Shown in pieces: positions 56,843 through 64,000 of a stretch of DNA of 64,000 bases (position 1 is the first letter of the stretch; every line of letters begins with the position of its first letter). The position numbers and the translations under genes were made by a program. Under the pieces are notes generated by a model. That model ran no database searches, was not told the origin of the DNA, and worked only from the letters and a program-made list of their open reading frames with translations. The DNA lies in the NCBI RefSeq assembly GCF_900066015.1, contig NZ_LN890656.1, forward strand, positions 682,001-746,000, written 5' to 3'. The DNA is from Candidatus Promineifilum breve. GTDB lineage: Bacteria; Chloroflexota; Anaerolineae; Promineifilales; Promineifilaceae.

Positions 56843-58600
56843 TTGACGAACCCACCCGATCCGTTCGCCTCCGGCACCTTTTTCGCCCACATCTTCCACG
56901 CCTCCCCGGTGGCGATGATTGTCACCACGCCGGATGATGATCGTTATGTCGATGTAAATGACGCCTACGCCGCGCTGGTCGGCATCCCCCGCCTGGCGTT
57001 GCGCGGGCAGCGCAACGTCCACCTGCTCCAGCCGGAAGGGGCCACGGCGACCGGCGCCCGGCAACTGGTCGAGGAACCGCTGTGCCTGCGCGCCGCCGAT
57101 GGCCGGCTCCACGACGTGGTCGCCTCCACCCAATTCGAGGAATGGGACGGCCGCCCCTATCGCATCACCCTGGTGCAGGACCTGACCGACTACAATCGCA
57201 CCGGGGCCGCCCTGCGCTCTTCCGAGGCCCGCTTTCGCCTCTTCTTCGACAGCATCCCCTTGCCGATTTTCGTCTTCGACCTGGAGACGTGGCGCATCCT
57301 CGACGTCAACCCCATCGCCGTCGAACTCTACGGCTACAGCCGCGATGAACTGTTGACGATGACCATGCTCGACATTCGCCCGCCGGAGACGGTGGCGAGC
57401 TACATCGCCACGATTCGCGCCCTGCCGGCCGATAGCCGCTTTGTAGACGTGTGGCGCCACCGCAAAAAGGACGGCGGGTTGATGGACATGGAACTCATCA
57501 GCTACGCCTTCGATCTGGACGGCCGCGCCGTGCGCCTCCACATCCTGCGCGACGTGAGCGAGAAGCTGGCCCTGCAGGAAGCGCTGCGCCGGAACCAGGA
57601 GCGGCTCAAAATCGTCGCCGACGTGACCACCGACGTGATCTGGGAGTACGACATGGCCCGGGGCGCGGTGGACACGGTGGGGCTGTTCGAGCTGTTCGGC
57701 TATGCCGGCGATTCGTCGCGCCCCTGGGAGTGGTGGTTCGAGCAGGTTCATCCCGACGAGCGCGACGCGGTGGAGAAAGCCACCCGGGATGCGCTGGCCG
57801 GCGACCGCACCATTTTCAGCACCCAATACCGGTTCCTCCACGCTGCCGGCCACTACATCTACGTCTACAACCGCATCCACATCGTGCGCGACGCGGACGG
57901 CGTGGCCCGGCGCATGATCGGCGTCACCATCGACGTGAGCCGTCAGGTGGCCATGCAGGAAGCGGCCACCCTGGCTAAGCTGGAGGAGCGCCGCCGCCTG
58001 GCCCGCGACCTCCACGACGCCGTGACCCAATCGCTCTATAGCCTGTCGCTGATGGCCGAGGTCGCCCGCCGCCACGCCACGGCCGGCGACAACCGGGCGG
58101 CCAATGAGTACGTCGGCCGCCTGGGCGAGTTGGCGCTGCAATCGCTGAAGGAGATGCGGCTGCTGGTCTACGAGTTGCGCCCCTCGGCCCTGGAGCAGGA
58201 GGGGCTGACCGGGGCGCTGCAAATCCGCCTGGACGCGGTGGAGCTACGCTCCGGCATCCAGGCCCGCCTGATGGACGAATTGCGCCACCCCTTGCCGCCG
58301 GACATACAGAGAGAATTTTTCCTCATCGCCGAGGAGGCGCTCAATAACGCCCTCAAACACGCGGCGGCTTCGTCGGTGTGGGTGCGTCTGGGTTCCGATG
58401 CCCATTCGGCCCGGCTGGAGATCAGCGACGACGGCCAGGGCTTCGACCCGGCCGCGGCCCGCTCGTCCGGTGGGCTGGGGCTGATCAGTATGCGCGAGCG
58501 AATCGAGAAGTTGGGCGGGCAGTTCAGCCTGACCACGGCCCCCGGCCAGGGAACAACCATCTGCGTCGGGCTGGAATATGGACGAGGAGACAATGAGTAA
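56843..58600 (+). CDS. PAS sensor histidine kinase 2 (NarX-type, intact)
   Basis: A 585-residue paralogue of the previous gene with the same order: PAS units near residue 14 (FHASPVAMIVTTPDDDRYVDV), 130 (FRLFFDSIPLPIFVFDLE) and 250, then HisKA_3 (ERRRLARDLHDAVTQSLYSLSLMAEV). The ATPase domain is complete: EEALNNALKHA, SDDGQGFDP, GGLGLISMRERIEKLGG. The NarL-type partner gene starts within its last codons. TTG start with AGGA upstream. The input signal is unknown; no heme or flavin motif is obvious. Confidence 0.9.
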   Translation: MTNPPDPFASGTFFAHIFHASPVAMIVTTPDDDRYVDVNDAYAALVGIPRLALRGQRNVHLLQPEGATATGARQLVEEPLCLRAADGRLHDVVASTQFEEWDGRPYRITLVQDLTDYNRTGAALRSSEARFRLFFDSIPLPIFVFDLETWRILDVNPIAVELYGYSRDELLTMTMLDIRPPETVASYIATIRALPADSRFVDVWRHRKKDGGLMDMELISYAFDLDGRAVRLHILRDVSEKLALQEALRRNQERLKIVADVTTDVIWEYDMARGAVDTVGLFELFGYAGDSSRPWEWWFEQVHPDERDAVEKATRDALAGDRTIFSTQYRFLHAAGHYIYVYNRIHIVRDADGVARRMIGVTIDVSRQVAMQEAATLAKLEERRRLARDLHDAVTQSLYSLSLMAEVARRHATAGDNRAANEYVGRLGELALQSLKEMRLLVYELRPSALEQEGLTGALQIRLDAVELRSGIQARLMDELRHPLPPDIQREFFLIAEEALNNALKHAAASSVWVRLGSDAHSARLEISDDGQGFDPAAARSSGGLGLISMRERIEKLGGQFSLTTAPGQGTTICVGLEYGRGDNE

Positions 58601-59261
58601 CCCCATTCGCATTTTAATCTGTGACGACCACGCCGTGGTGCGCGAAGGGCTGCGCGCCCTGATCAGCACTGAAACAGACATGGAAGTCGTGGCCGAGGCG
58701 GCCGACGGCGAGCAGGCCATCGCCGCCTATCGCGCCGTCGTGCCCGACGTGGCCCTGGTCGATATGGTGATGCCGCGCGTCGATGGTCTGGAGACGATTC
58801 GCACCATCAAGGGCGAATTTGCCCAGGCGCGCATCCTGGTGTTGACCTCCTTCGCCGAGGACGACATGGTCTTTCCGGCCATCAAGGCCGGCGCGTTGGG
58901 CTATTTGCTGAAGGATTCCTCGCCGGAGGAGCTGCTGCGGGCCATCCGCGACGTCAATCGCGGCGAGGCCTCGCTCCACCCCAGCATCGCCCGGCGGCTG
59001 ATCCAGGAGCTGAGCCAGCCGACGACCCTGCCGCCCACGCCCGAACCATTGACCGAGCGCGAGGTGGAGGTGCTCAAGCTGGTGGCCCGCGGCTACTCCA
59101 ACGAGGACATCGCCGACGCGCTGGTGGTCAGCGAACGCACCGCCCGCGGCCACGTCAGCAGCATCCTCAGCAAGCTGCATCTGGCCAATCGCACCCAGGC
59201 CGCGCTCTACGCCCTGCGCGAGGGGCTGGCGACGCTCAACGACGACGGCGACGCCGACTAG
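58593..59261 (+). CDS. NarL/FixJ-family response regulator
   Basis: A 222-residue regulator. Receiver domain with acidic pair Asp11/Asp12 (ICDDHAVVREGL), phosphoacceptor Asp57 (VALVDMVMPRVDG) and YLLKDSS Lys. It is followed by the LuxR-type DNA-binding domain (LTEREVEVLKLVARGYSNEDIADALVVSERTARGHVSSILSKL). It overlaps the kinase 2 stop by 8 bp and has GAGGAGACA as ribosome site, so translation is coupled. It is presumably phosphorylated by kinase 2. Confidence 0.94.
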   Translation: MSNPIRILICDDHAVVREGLRALISTETDMEVVAEAADGEQAIAAYRAVVPDVALVDMVMPRVDGLETIRTIKGEFAQARILVLTSFAEDDMVFPAIKAGALGYLLKDSSPEELLRAIRDVNRGEASLHPSIARRLIQELSQPTTLPPTPEPLTEREVEVLKLVARGYSNEDIADALVVSERTARGHVSSILSKLHLANRTQAALYALREGLATLNDDGDAD

Positions 59262-59414
59262 CCGGCGGCCGTCTGATCGGCGGCCCATCTAGCCCGTTTT
59301 CTTCCGGCGCGCCGCCCAATCGACCGATGACAGGTCATTACGCCGGAGTGAGAGGGGCAAAATCTCCATACCTGTTTTTCTGGTCGCGGTTACACTCCAC
59401 TCTGGAATGTGCCC

Positions 59415-59804
59415 ATGACAAGCGGAAAAGATAGCACGGTCGCGCTGTTAGCCACCAGTTCAGATACCCTGGCCGCCGGGATGTCGGCGCTGCTGCTCTC
59501 TATCCCGCCCATTCGCCAGGTGGAGATGCGCGAAGATCTAGGGACATTGGTGGCCCAACTGGATGGGCAGAACCCGGCCCTGATCGTCATCGATTCCGTG
59601 CTCATCGACCTGACCTCCAGCGGGCAGATCGACGCCCTCCGCCAACGCGCCCCCCATTCGCTGCTGGTCTATCTGACCGAAGACATGAGCGAATTTCGGC
59701 GCCTGGAGACGGCCACGGCCGATACGGTGGTAATGAAGGGCACCGACCCGGCGCAACTGGCCCAGCGGTTGGAGCAGCTACTCCGCGAGCACGTCACCAC
59801 CTGA
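59415..59804 (+). CDS. Receiver-like protein without DNA-binding domain
   Basis: A 129-residue protein with the beta-alpha outline of a response-regulator receiver: VALLATSSDTLAAGMSALL, PALIVIDSVLIDL (Asp at the phosphoacceptor position), SLLVYLTED, DTVVMKGTDPAQLAQRLEQLL (Lys). The acidic pair expected after beta-1 is missing, so phosphorylation is doubtful. Its end overlaps the convergent esterase by 27 bp. A GTG two codons upstream is a possible start. Placement after the two-component genes suggests a link to them. Confidence 0.6.
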   Translation: MTSGKDSTVALLATSSDTLAAGMSALLLSIPPIRQVEMREDLGTLVAQLDGQNPALIVIDSVLIDLTSSGQIDALRQRAPHSLLVYLTEDMSEFRRLETATADTVVMKGTDPAQLAQRLEQLLREHVTT

Positions 59805-60455
59805 CGGCGCGGCCCCGCTTCCCAGCGCCCCGGCCAGTAGTTGCGCCGCCGCCGCGATTTCATCCTCATTGATCGTGTGCCCCAGCCGCGGATAGATGCG
59901 TTGATCGACCCGCGCCCCCAGACCGCCCAGCACCGCCGCCGTCTCCTCCACCCGCGCCAGGGGGATGTGGGGATCCACGTCGCTGCACCCCAGGAAGACC
60001 GGCATCCCATCGAACCCGCCGCCGTAGTCGCGCGGCGTGCCCGGCGGGCCGATTAGCCCACCGCTGAACAGCAGCAGGCCGCCATAGCGCCGGGCGTGGC
60101 GGGCCATGTACTCGGCCGCCAGACAGGCCCCCTGCGAAAAGCCGCCGAAGAACAGCCGCCGTTCGGGGATGCCCGCCGCCGCCGCCCGCGCCGCCGTCTC
60201 AGCCACGGCCCGCAGCGCCGCCGACAGGTACGGCTCGTTGTCGCCCAGCGGGGCCAGAAAGCTGTAGGGATACCACGTGTTGCCCGCCGCCTGGGGGGCC
60301 AGAAAGGCCAGCCCCGGTTGGGCCAGATAATGGGCCAGGTCGAGGATGCTCGCCGCCGTGGCCCCGCGGCCGTGCAGCAGGATGAGCGCGCCCTTGGCCT
60401 CGGCCAGTGGCGCGCCGGCCGCCTGTATGGTAGTCCCGTGCGAAACGTCGTTCAT
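59778..60455 (-). CDS. Phospholipase/carboxylesterase-family hydrolase
   Basis: A 225-residue alpha/beta hydrolase: GALILLHGRGATAASILDLA (oxyanion), LFFGGFSQGACLAAEY (nucleophile Ser in GFSQG), VFLGCSDVDPHIPLARV (acid Asp) and RLGHTINEDEIAAA (His). It matches the bacterial carboxylesterase (YpfH/YtpA-like) group. Substrate unknown. TATAAA about 11 nt upstream of the ATG suggests a very short leader. Confidence 0.88.
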   Translation of the reverse strand: MNDVSHGTTIQAAGAPLAEAKGALILLHGRGATAASILDLAHYLAQPGLAFLAPQAAGNTWYPYSFLAPLGDNEPYLSAALRAVAETAARAAAAGIPERRLFFGGFSQGACLAAEYMARHARRYGGLLLFSGGLIGPPGTPRDYGGGFDGMPVFLGCSDVDPHIPLARVEETAAVLGGLGARVDQRIYPRLGHTINEDEIAAAAQLLAGALGSGAAPSGGDVLAE

Positions 60456-60471
60456 AGTGAACGTACTTTAT

Positions 60472-60645
60472 AACACAGAGTTCACAGAGGGACACAGAGT
60501 GACACAGAGAGCCGGAGAGGGACACAGAGAGTACAGAGGAAAATACTACTCATCGCTCGGTGCTAAGCGTGTCCCTCTCTGTTTCTCCGTGCCCCTCCGT
60601 GTCCTCTGTGTCTCTCCGTGCCCTCTGTGTCCCTTCTTTCCCCTT
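60472..60645. repeat. ACACAGAG / CTCTGTG array
   Basis: Forward ACACAGAGTTCACAGAGGGA and related words, centre AATACTACTCATCGCTC, reverse CTCTCTGTTTCTCCGTGCCC and CTCTGTGTCTCTCCGTGCC. It lies between two minus-strand genes. Confidence 0.92.
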
Positions 60646-61132
60646 AATTGGCAAACCGCTGCCGCTGCGTGAACCGATACCCACGAAACCCCGTCTGGGC
60701 CAGGACGAAGCTGCCCAACGCCAGCCCGGCGGCAATCAGCAGATAGCCCACCAGAATACGCGCCAGGAACGCCTCGGGCGCGACCAGCGGCGTGTGCGTC
60801 CCCACCCAGCCCAGGGCCAGCCCGCCGACTTTGGGCGTGGAGGCGTAGAGCGGGGCCATCACCAGATTGTTGGCCACGGCCATGCCGCCGAAGAACGGCG
60901 CGCGCGGCAGACGGCCGCCCAGGCGACGCATGACGAACGCGGCCAGGGCCATATCGAGCAGCGGCACGGGGATGGTGCTGATGAGCGTGCCGAAGGCGAA
61001 GGCCAGGGCCAGCGTGCCCGCCGGCAGGTCGGATTCGGTCAGTTCGCGCCGCATCGTGCGGGCCTGCTCTTTGGCCTGGGCCACGCGCCGGGTCACCATT
61101 TGCTTCAGTTGTGTGCTGTTCATCGCGTTCAT
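60644..61132 (-). CDS. DUF2062-like small membrane protein
   Basis: A 162-residue protein with an amphipathic basic N-terminus (KQMVTRRVAQAKEQARTMRREL). Two or three helices follow: GTLALAFAFGTLISTIPVPLLDMALAAFVMRRLGG and NNLVMAPLYASTP, then ILVGYLLIAAGLALGSFVLAQTG. The pattern of AFGTLISTIPVP with a later NxxMAP resembles DUF2062. Function unknown. GGGGAAAAGACG before the ATG is weakly Shine-Dalgarno-like. Confidence 0.65.
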   Translation of the reverse strand: MNAMNSTQLKQMVTRRVAQAKEQARTMRRELTESDLPAGTLALAFAFGTLISTIPVPLLDMALAAFVMRRLGGRLPRAPFFGGMAVANNLVMAPLYASTPKVGGLALGWVGTHTPLVAPEAFLARILVGYLLIAAGLALGSFVLAQTGFRGYRFTQRQRFAN

Positions 61133-61284
61133 CGTCTTTTCCCCTGGGGCCGCTGATTTGCCTGTGTGCGCCCTTACAATGGGTAAACGACGCGCCGCGA
61201 TTGGTTGTTCCCCGGATTTAGCGGCCGTGGGGTGGGCATGGTGCGGGCGTAGGCTGCGCGTAGGCGAAGGGGGCAGGGTTCTGG

Positions 61285-61325
61285 TCCTTCTCCCCTTGGG
61301 AGAGGTTAGGAGAGGGTTCCGCAGT
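61285..61325. repeat. CCTTCTCCCCTTGGGAGAGG repeat in the pre-sulfatase gap
   Basis: A short imperfect hairpin followed by TTAGGAGAGGGTTC, the reverse of the words inserted in the DUF2071 gene. The rest of the 61133-61523 gap has no gene; the sulfatase ribosome site GGAGGG ends it. Confidence 0.7.
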
Positions 61326-61523
61326 CATATTGCCGGCATCGCTCTCATCATGACATTCCTCCCGATTCCACATGATATTCATCACTAGCGCCTTCCCCCT
61401 CGCCCGGCTATGCTAGGGTTGAGCCAACTATGCGGAGCCGCACCCTTTCCTTTATCATCATTGTAAGAGTAGTGTCGTAACCTATTTGTAATTCGTACTA
61501 TGTAGCCCCTGGGAGGGATTGCC

Positions 61524-63638
61524 ATGTTAGCATCCGTCTGTCTTGCCCTTCTCCTCATCCTCGGCGTAGGTCTGTTGCTCTATGCCGGGTCGGGCCGGGC
61601 CGCGGCCCAGACCAACCGCCCCAATATCGTCATCATCACCTCCGACGACCAGGACGTCGACTCCCTGCCGGTGATGCGCCATATGCTGAGCTACCCGCGC
61701 GGGTCGTGGGTCAATTTCAGCAACGCCTTCTCCGGCAATAGCGTCTGCACCCCGTCGCGGGCCACCCTGCTGACCGGCCAGTATTCCCATACCAACGGCG
61801 TCCTGGGCAATAACTGGGGGGCGGAGTTCAACGACTACAACGCCCTGCCCGTCTGGCTCCACGATGCCGGCTACCGCACAGCGGTCATCGGCAAATATTT
61901 GCACGAACACATGGAAAACCCGCCCGGCTGGGACCAGTTCGCCATTATCGAGGGGTCAGTGGACACCCACACCGCGATGGGCGTGGACTTTATCAACCAG
62001 GACGACGGGCCGTTCTTCCTGTGGCTGGCCTATCGGCAACCCCACGTTCCGGCCAGCCCGCCCGACCGCTATCTGAACACCGAGGTCTACGTGGCCCCCG
62101 ACCGGCCCAATTTCAACGAGGCCGACGTCTCCGACAAATCGGCCCACATTCGCAGCCGGCCGCTCATCGGCGCCGCCCACATCGCCGAGATGCGCGCCGA
62201 ACGCATCCGTTCCCAGCGCTCCCTGCTGGCTATCGATGACGGCATCAAAACTATCATCGATACCCTGTATGCCGCCGGCGATCTGGATAACACGTTGATC
62301 ATCTTCCAGGCCGACAACGGCTTCCAATGGGGCGCGCACCGCGACTACAACAAGCTCTGCCCCTATGAGGAGTGCAGCCGCGTGGCCCTGTTCATCCGCT
62401 ACCCCGGCAACAGCGGCAACCGCACCGAAACCCATTATGTGTCTGACGTCGATCTGGCCTCGACCATCCTCGATTACGTCGACGTGGCCCCCGGCCTGCC
62501 CCAGGACGGCGACAGCCTCATCCCGCTCATCGCCAACCCGTCGGCGCCGTGGAGCGACGCCGTGCTCATCGAACGGCCGCCGGGTCGCGTGGGCTACTAC
62601 GCCATTCGCGTGCCGAACTGGACCTACATCGAATACCACACCGGCGAGAAAGAACTCTATGACATGGTCGCCGACCCGTACCAACTGGAAAACAAGGCCG
62701 GCCGCCCCGCCTATGCCGCCATCCAGAACCAGTTGAAAGACGAGTTGGCGGCGCTGAAGGAAGGCGACGATCCGCCGCCGGGGACGGCCACGCCGACGCC
62801 CACCCCCACGGCCACCGCGACGGCCACCCCATCGCCCACGCCGACACCCACCGCCACCCCGCCCGTCGGCGCGGCCTTCGAGACGATCTACATCAGTTCG
62901 TCGGGCACCGTCACCATCGGCGCCACGACCTACGCCGACGAAGACATCCTGGCCTACGACGCGGACACGGCCGCCTGGTCGCAACTGTTCGACGGCTCCG
63001 ACATCGGTCTCGGCCCGGTCGACTTGGACGCCTTCCAATGGCGCGAGAACGGCACGCTGCTGCTGAGCCTCGACGCGCCGCTGACGCTGGCCGGGGCAGG
63101 CGCGGTCGATGATTCCGACGTGCTGCTCTTCACGCCCACCAGCCTCGGCCCCACCACGGCCGGCAGCTTCGCCCTCTACATCGACGGCTCCGACGTGGGG
63201 CTGACGACGGCCGCCGAAGATATTGACGCCATCGCCCTGCCGGGCAACGGCGACCTGCTGCTCAGCGTCGGCGGCAACGCATCCGTCAACGGCCTGACGG
63301 CGCGGGATGAAGATTTGCTGCGCCTGTCCCCCTCGCAGACCGGCGAGACCACGCTGGGGTCATGGACGCTCTATTTCGACGGCTCCGACGTGGGTCTGAG
63401 CCGCTCAATCGAGGACGTGACCGGCGTCTACGTCGATCAGGCGACGGGCCGGCTCTATCTGACCACCCTGGGCAATTTCGACGTGCCCGGCCTCAGCGGC
63501 CGGCGCGGCGACGTGTTCACCTGCGACCCGACGGCGCTGGGGGCCACGACGCAATGCACCTTCGGCTCGGCCCCCGTCTGGCGCAGCAGCGAGGCCGCGG
63601 GCAGCTATATCCCGATTGATGGCTTGGACGTGGATTAG
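61524..63638 (+). CDS. Secreted Cys-type sulfatase with Pro/Thr linker and FDGSDVG-repeat module
   Basis: A 704-residue protein with a signal segment (LALLLILGVGLLLYAGSG) ending near AAAQ. The sulfatase domain runs NRPNIVIITSDDQD (metal Asp), SGNSVCTPSRATLLTGQ (CTPSR, Cys75 is the residue turned into formylglycine), GKYLHEHMENPPGWDQF and ADNGFQWGAHRDYNKLCPYEECSRVALFIRYPG. Then come a Thr/Pro linker (TPTPTPTATATATPSPTPTP) and four units of about 60 residues with LFDGSDIGL, IDGSDVGL and FDGSDVGL, like the tail of the beta-helix protein. It would need a maturase such as that at 7.3 kb. Substrate not predictable; relatives cut sulfate esters of polysaccharides. Confidence 0.9.
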   Translation: MLASVCLALLLILGVGLLLYAGSGRAAAQTNRPNIVIITSDDQDVDSLPVMRHMLSYPRGSWVNFSNAFSGNSVCTPSRATLLTGQYSHTNGVLGNNWGAEFNDYNALPVWLHDAGYRTAVIGKYLHEHMENPPGWDQFAIIEGSVDTHTAMGVDFINQDDGPFFLWLAYRQPHVPASPPDRYLNTEVYVAPDRPNFNEADVSDKSAHIRSRPLIGAAHIAEMRAERIRSQRSLLAIDDGIKTIIDTLYAAGDLDNTLIIFQADNGFQWGAHRDYNKLCPYEECSRVALFIRYPGNSGNRTETHYVSDVDLASTILDYVDVAPGLPQDGDSLIPLIANPSAPWSDAVLIERPPGRVGYYAIRVPNWTYIEYHTGEKELYDMVADPYQLENKAGRPAYAAIQNQLKDELAALKEGDDPPPGTATPTPTPTATATATPSPTPTPTATPPVGAAFETIYISSSGTVTIGATTYADEDILAYDADTAAWSQLFDGSDIGLGPVDLDAFQWRENGTLLLSLDAPLTLAGAGAVDDSDVLLFTPTSLGPTTAGSFALYIDGSDVGLTTAAEDIDAIALPGNGDLLLSVGGNASVNGLTARDEDLLRLSPSQTGETTLGSWTLYFDGSDVGLSRSIEDVTGVYVDQATGRLYLTTLGNFDVPGLSGRRGDVFTCDPTALGATTQCTFGSAPVWRSSEAAGSYIPIDGLDVD

Positions 63639-63639
63639 G

Positions 63640-63768
63640 GGCTAGGTGCTAGGTGCTAGGTGCTAGGTGCTAGGTGCTAGGGGCTAGGTGCTAGGGGCTA
63701 GGTGCTAGGTGCTAGGGGCTAGGGCGGAACCCTCTGCCCTAGAACCTAGCCCCTAGCCCCTAGAACCT
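63640..63768. repeat. GGTGCTA / GGGGCTA heptamer array
   Basis: Heptamers GGTGCTA and GGGGCTA forward (63641-63723), centre GCGGAACCCTCTGCCC, then reverse CTAGAAC and CTAGCCC. Same word family as 5034-5137. The right part encodes the end (SRG) of the next minus-strand gene. Confidence 0.92.
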
Positions 63769-64000
63769 ACTATGGCGCCGCCGACGATGAGCAGGGCCGC
63801 CACGACCAGCACCCACGACGGCTCGGCCAGCCCCACGGCCACCAGCAGCGCCGTGGACAGCAGCGGCGCGGCATAGGCGATGGTTCCCAGCGTCTGGATG
63901 TTGCCGCGCTTGACGCCGTAGTCCCAGGTGTAGAACGCCGCCCCCACCGGCCCCAGCCCCAACCCAATCACCGCCGCCCAGGCCCAACCCACCGGCCACA
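63753..64000 (-). CDS. EamA/DMT-family transporter, C-terminal part
   Basis: The last 82 residues of a protein that continues beyond the window. GWAWAAVIGLGLGPVGAAFYTWDYGVKRGNIQTLGTIAYAAPLLSTALLVAVGLAEPSW and two hydrophobic segments match the final EamA (drug/metabolite exporter) half. The end VGSRG and the stop codon lie in heptamer repeat DNA. Substrate unknown. Confidence 0.82.
   Translation of the reverse strand, partial: WPVGWAWAAVIGLGLGPVGAAFYTWDYGVKRGNIQTLGTIAYAAPLLSTALLVAVGLAEPSWVLVVAALLIVGGAIVGSRG

Noticed and set aside
60475-60640. A promoter or attenuator within the ACACAGAG array
   Set aside because: The same words fill many gaps whatever the gene orientation, so a specific regulatory role is not supported.

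Overview
This window is about 64 kb of GC-rich bacterial DNA, roughly 65 to 70% GC in the genes I counted by hand. It most likely comes from a filamentous or anaerolineal member of the Chloroflexota (Anaerolineae/Ardenticatenia type). That is inferred from gene content: an F420-type luciferase-like oxidoreductase, a SPASM radical SAM sulfatase-maturase, many lipoproteins and secreted proteins with Thr/Pro linkers, NarL-type two-component genes, and a very heavy load of short tandem repeats between genes. No rRNA or tRNA was found, so the assignment is not proven.

Layout. 0-16 kb: housekeeping and small-metabolism genes (YugP-type protease fragment, Dabb protein, pyrF, HD hydrolase, hemolysin-III homologue, a lipoprotein with five YbaY domains, a MazEF pair, M29 aminopeptidase, sulfatase-maturase, AMMECR1 protein, HAD hydrolase, ABC-F ATPase, adenylate cyclase, CoA-binding protein, DUF2071 protein). 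16-25 kb: redox and cofactor genes (DsbB, a lipoprotein cytochrome c, HemW, MobA), an Asp-box protein, glucose-1-phosphate cytidylyltransferase, MtnA and a CPA2 antiporter. 25-30 kb: secreted proteins, including a beta-helix protein whose middle is clearly less GC-rich than its ends. 30-32 kb: a low-GC EcoRV-type restriction-modification pair. 33-40 kb: a minus-strand sulfur/respiration block of ArsR regulator, octaheme tetrathionate-reductase-family cytochrome, a seven-heme/cytochrome-b fusion and two YeeE/YedE transporters. The operator-like site in front of the regulator has the form ATTC-N8-GAAT. 40.4-41.8 kb: an IS256-family insertion sequence. 43-51.5 kb: a disaccharide-phosphorolysis locus (LacI regulator, beta-phosphoglucomutase/GH65 fusion, ABC binding protein, two permeases, YesL). 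51.6-64 kb: M23 peptidase, LLM oxidoreductase, VOC protein, two paralogous PAS histidine kinases with a NarL regulator and a receiver-like protein, an esterase, a DUF2062 protein, a Cys-type sulfatase and the end of an EamA transporter.

The strongest unexplained signal is the repeats. Nearly every intergenic gap holds (a) period-7 to period-9 tandem words, usually present in both orientations so that the gap can fold into a long, often nested hairpin, or (b) short perfect hairpins whose stems differ but whose loops recur, such as an 8-3-8 form with a TCC/GGA loop. The same words enter genes. They form in-frame insertions in the DUF2071 protein, HemW and the seven-heme cytochrome, and they supply the last residues and stop codon of at least eight genes. 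Two hairpin islands, near 24.9-25.2 kb and 42.5-42.9 kb, contain little else.

The most coherent functional systems are the sulfur-respiration block, the EcoRV-like restriction island, the phosphorylase/transport operon, and a possible pairing of the sulfatase-maturase with the Cys-type sulfatase 53 kb away. A C-terminal repeat module carrying the words FDGSDVGL and close variants is shared by the sulfatase and the beta-helix protein.
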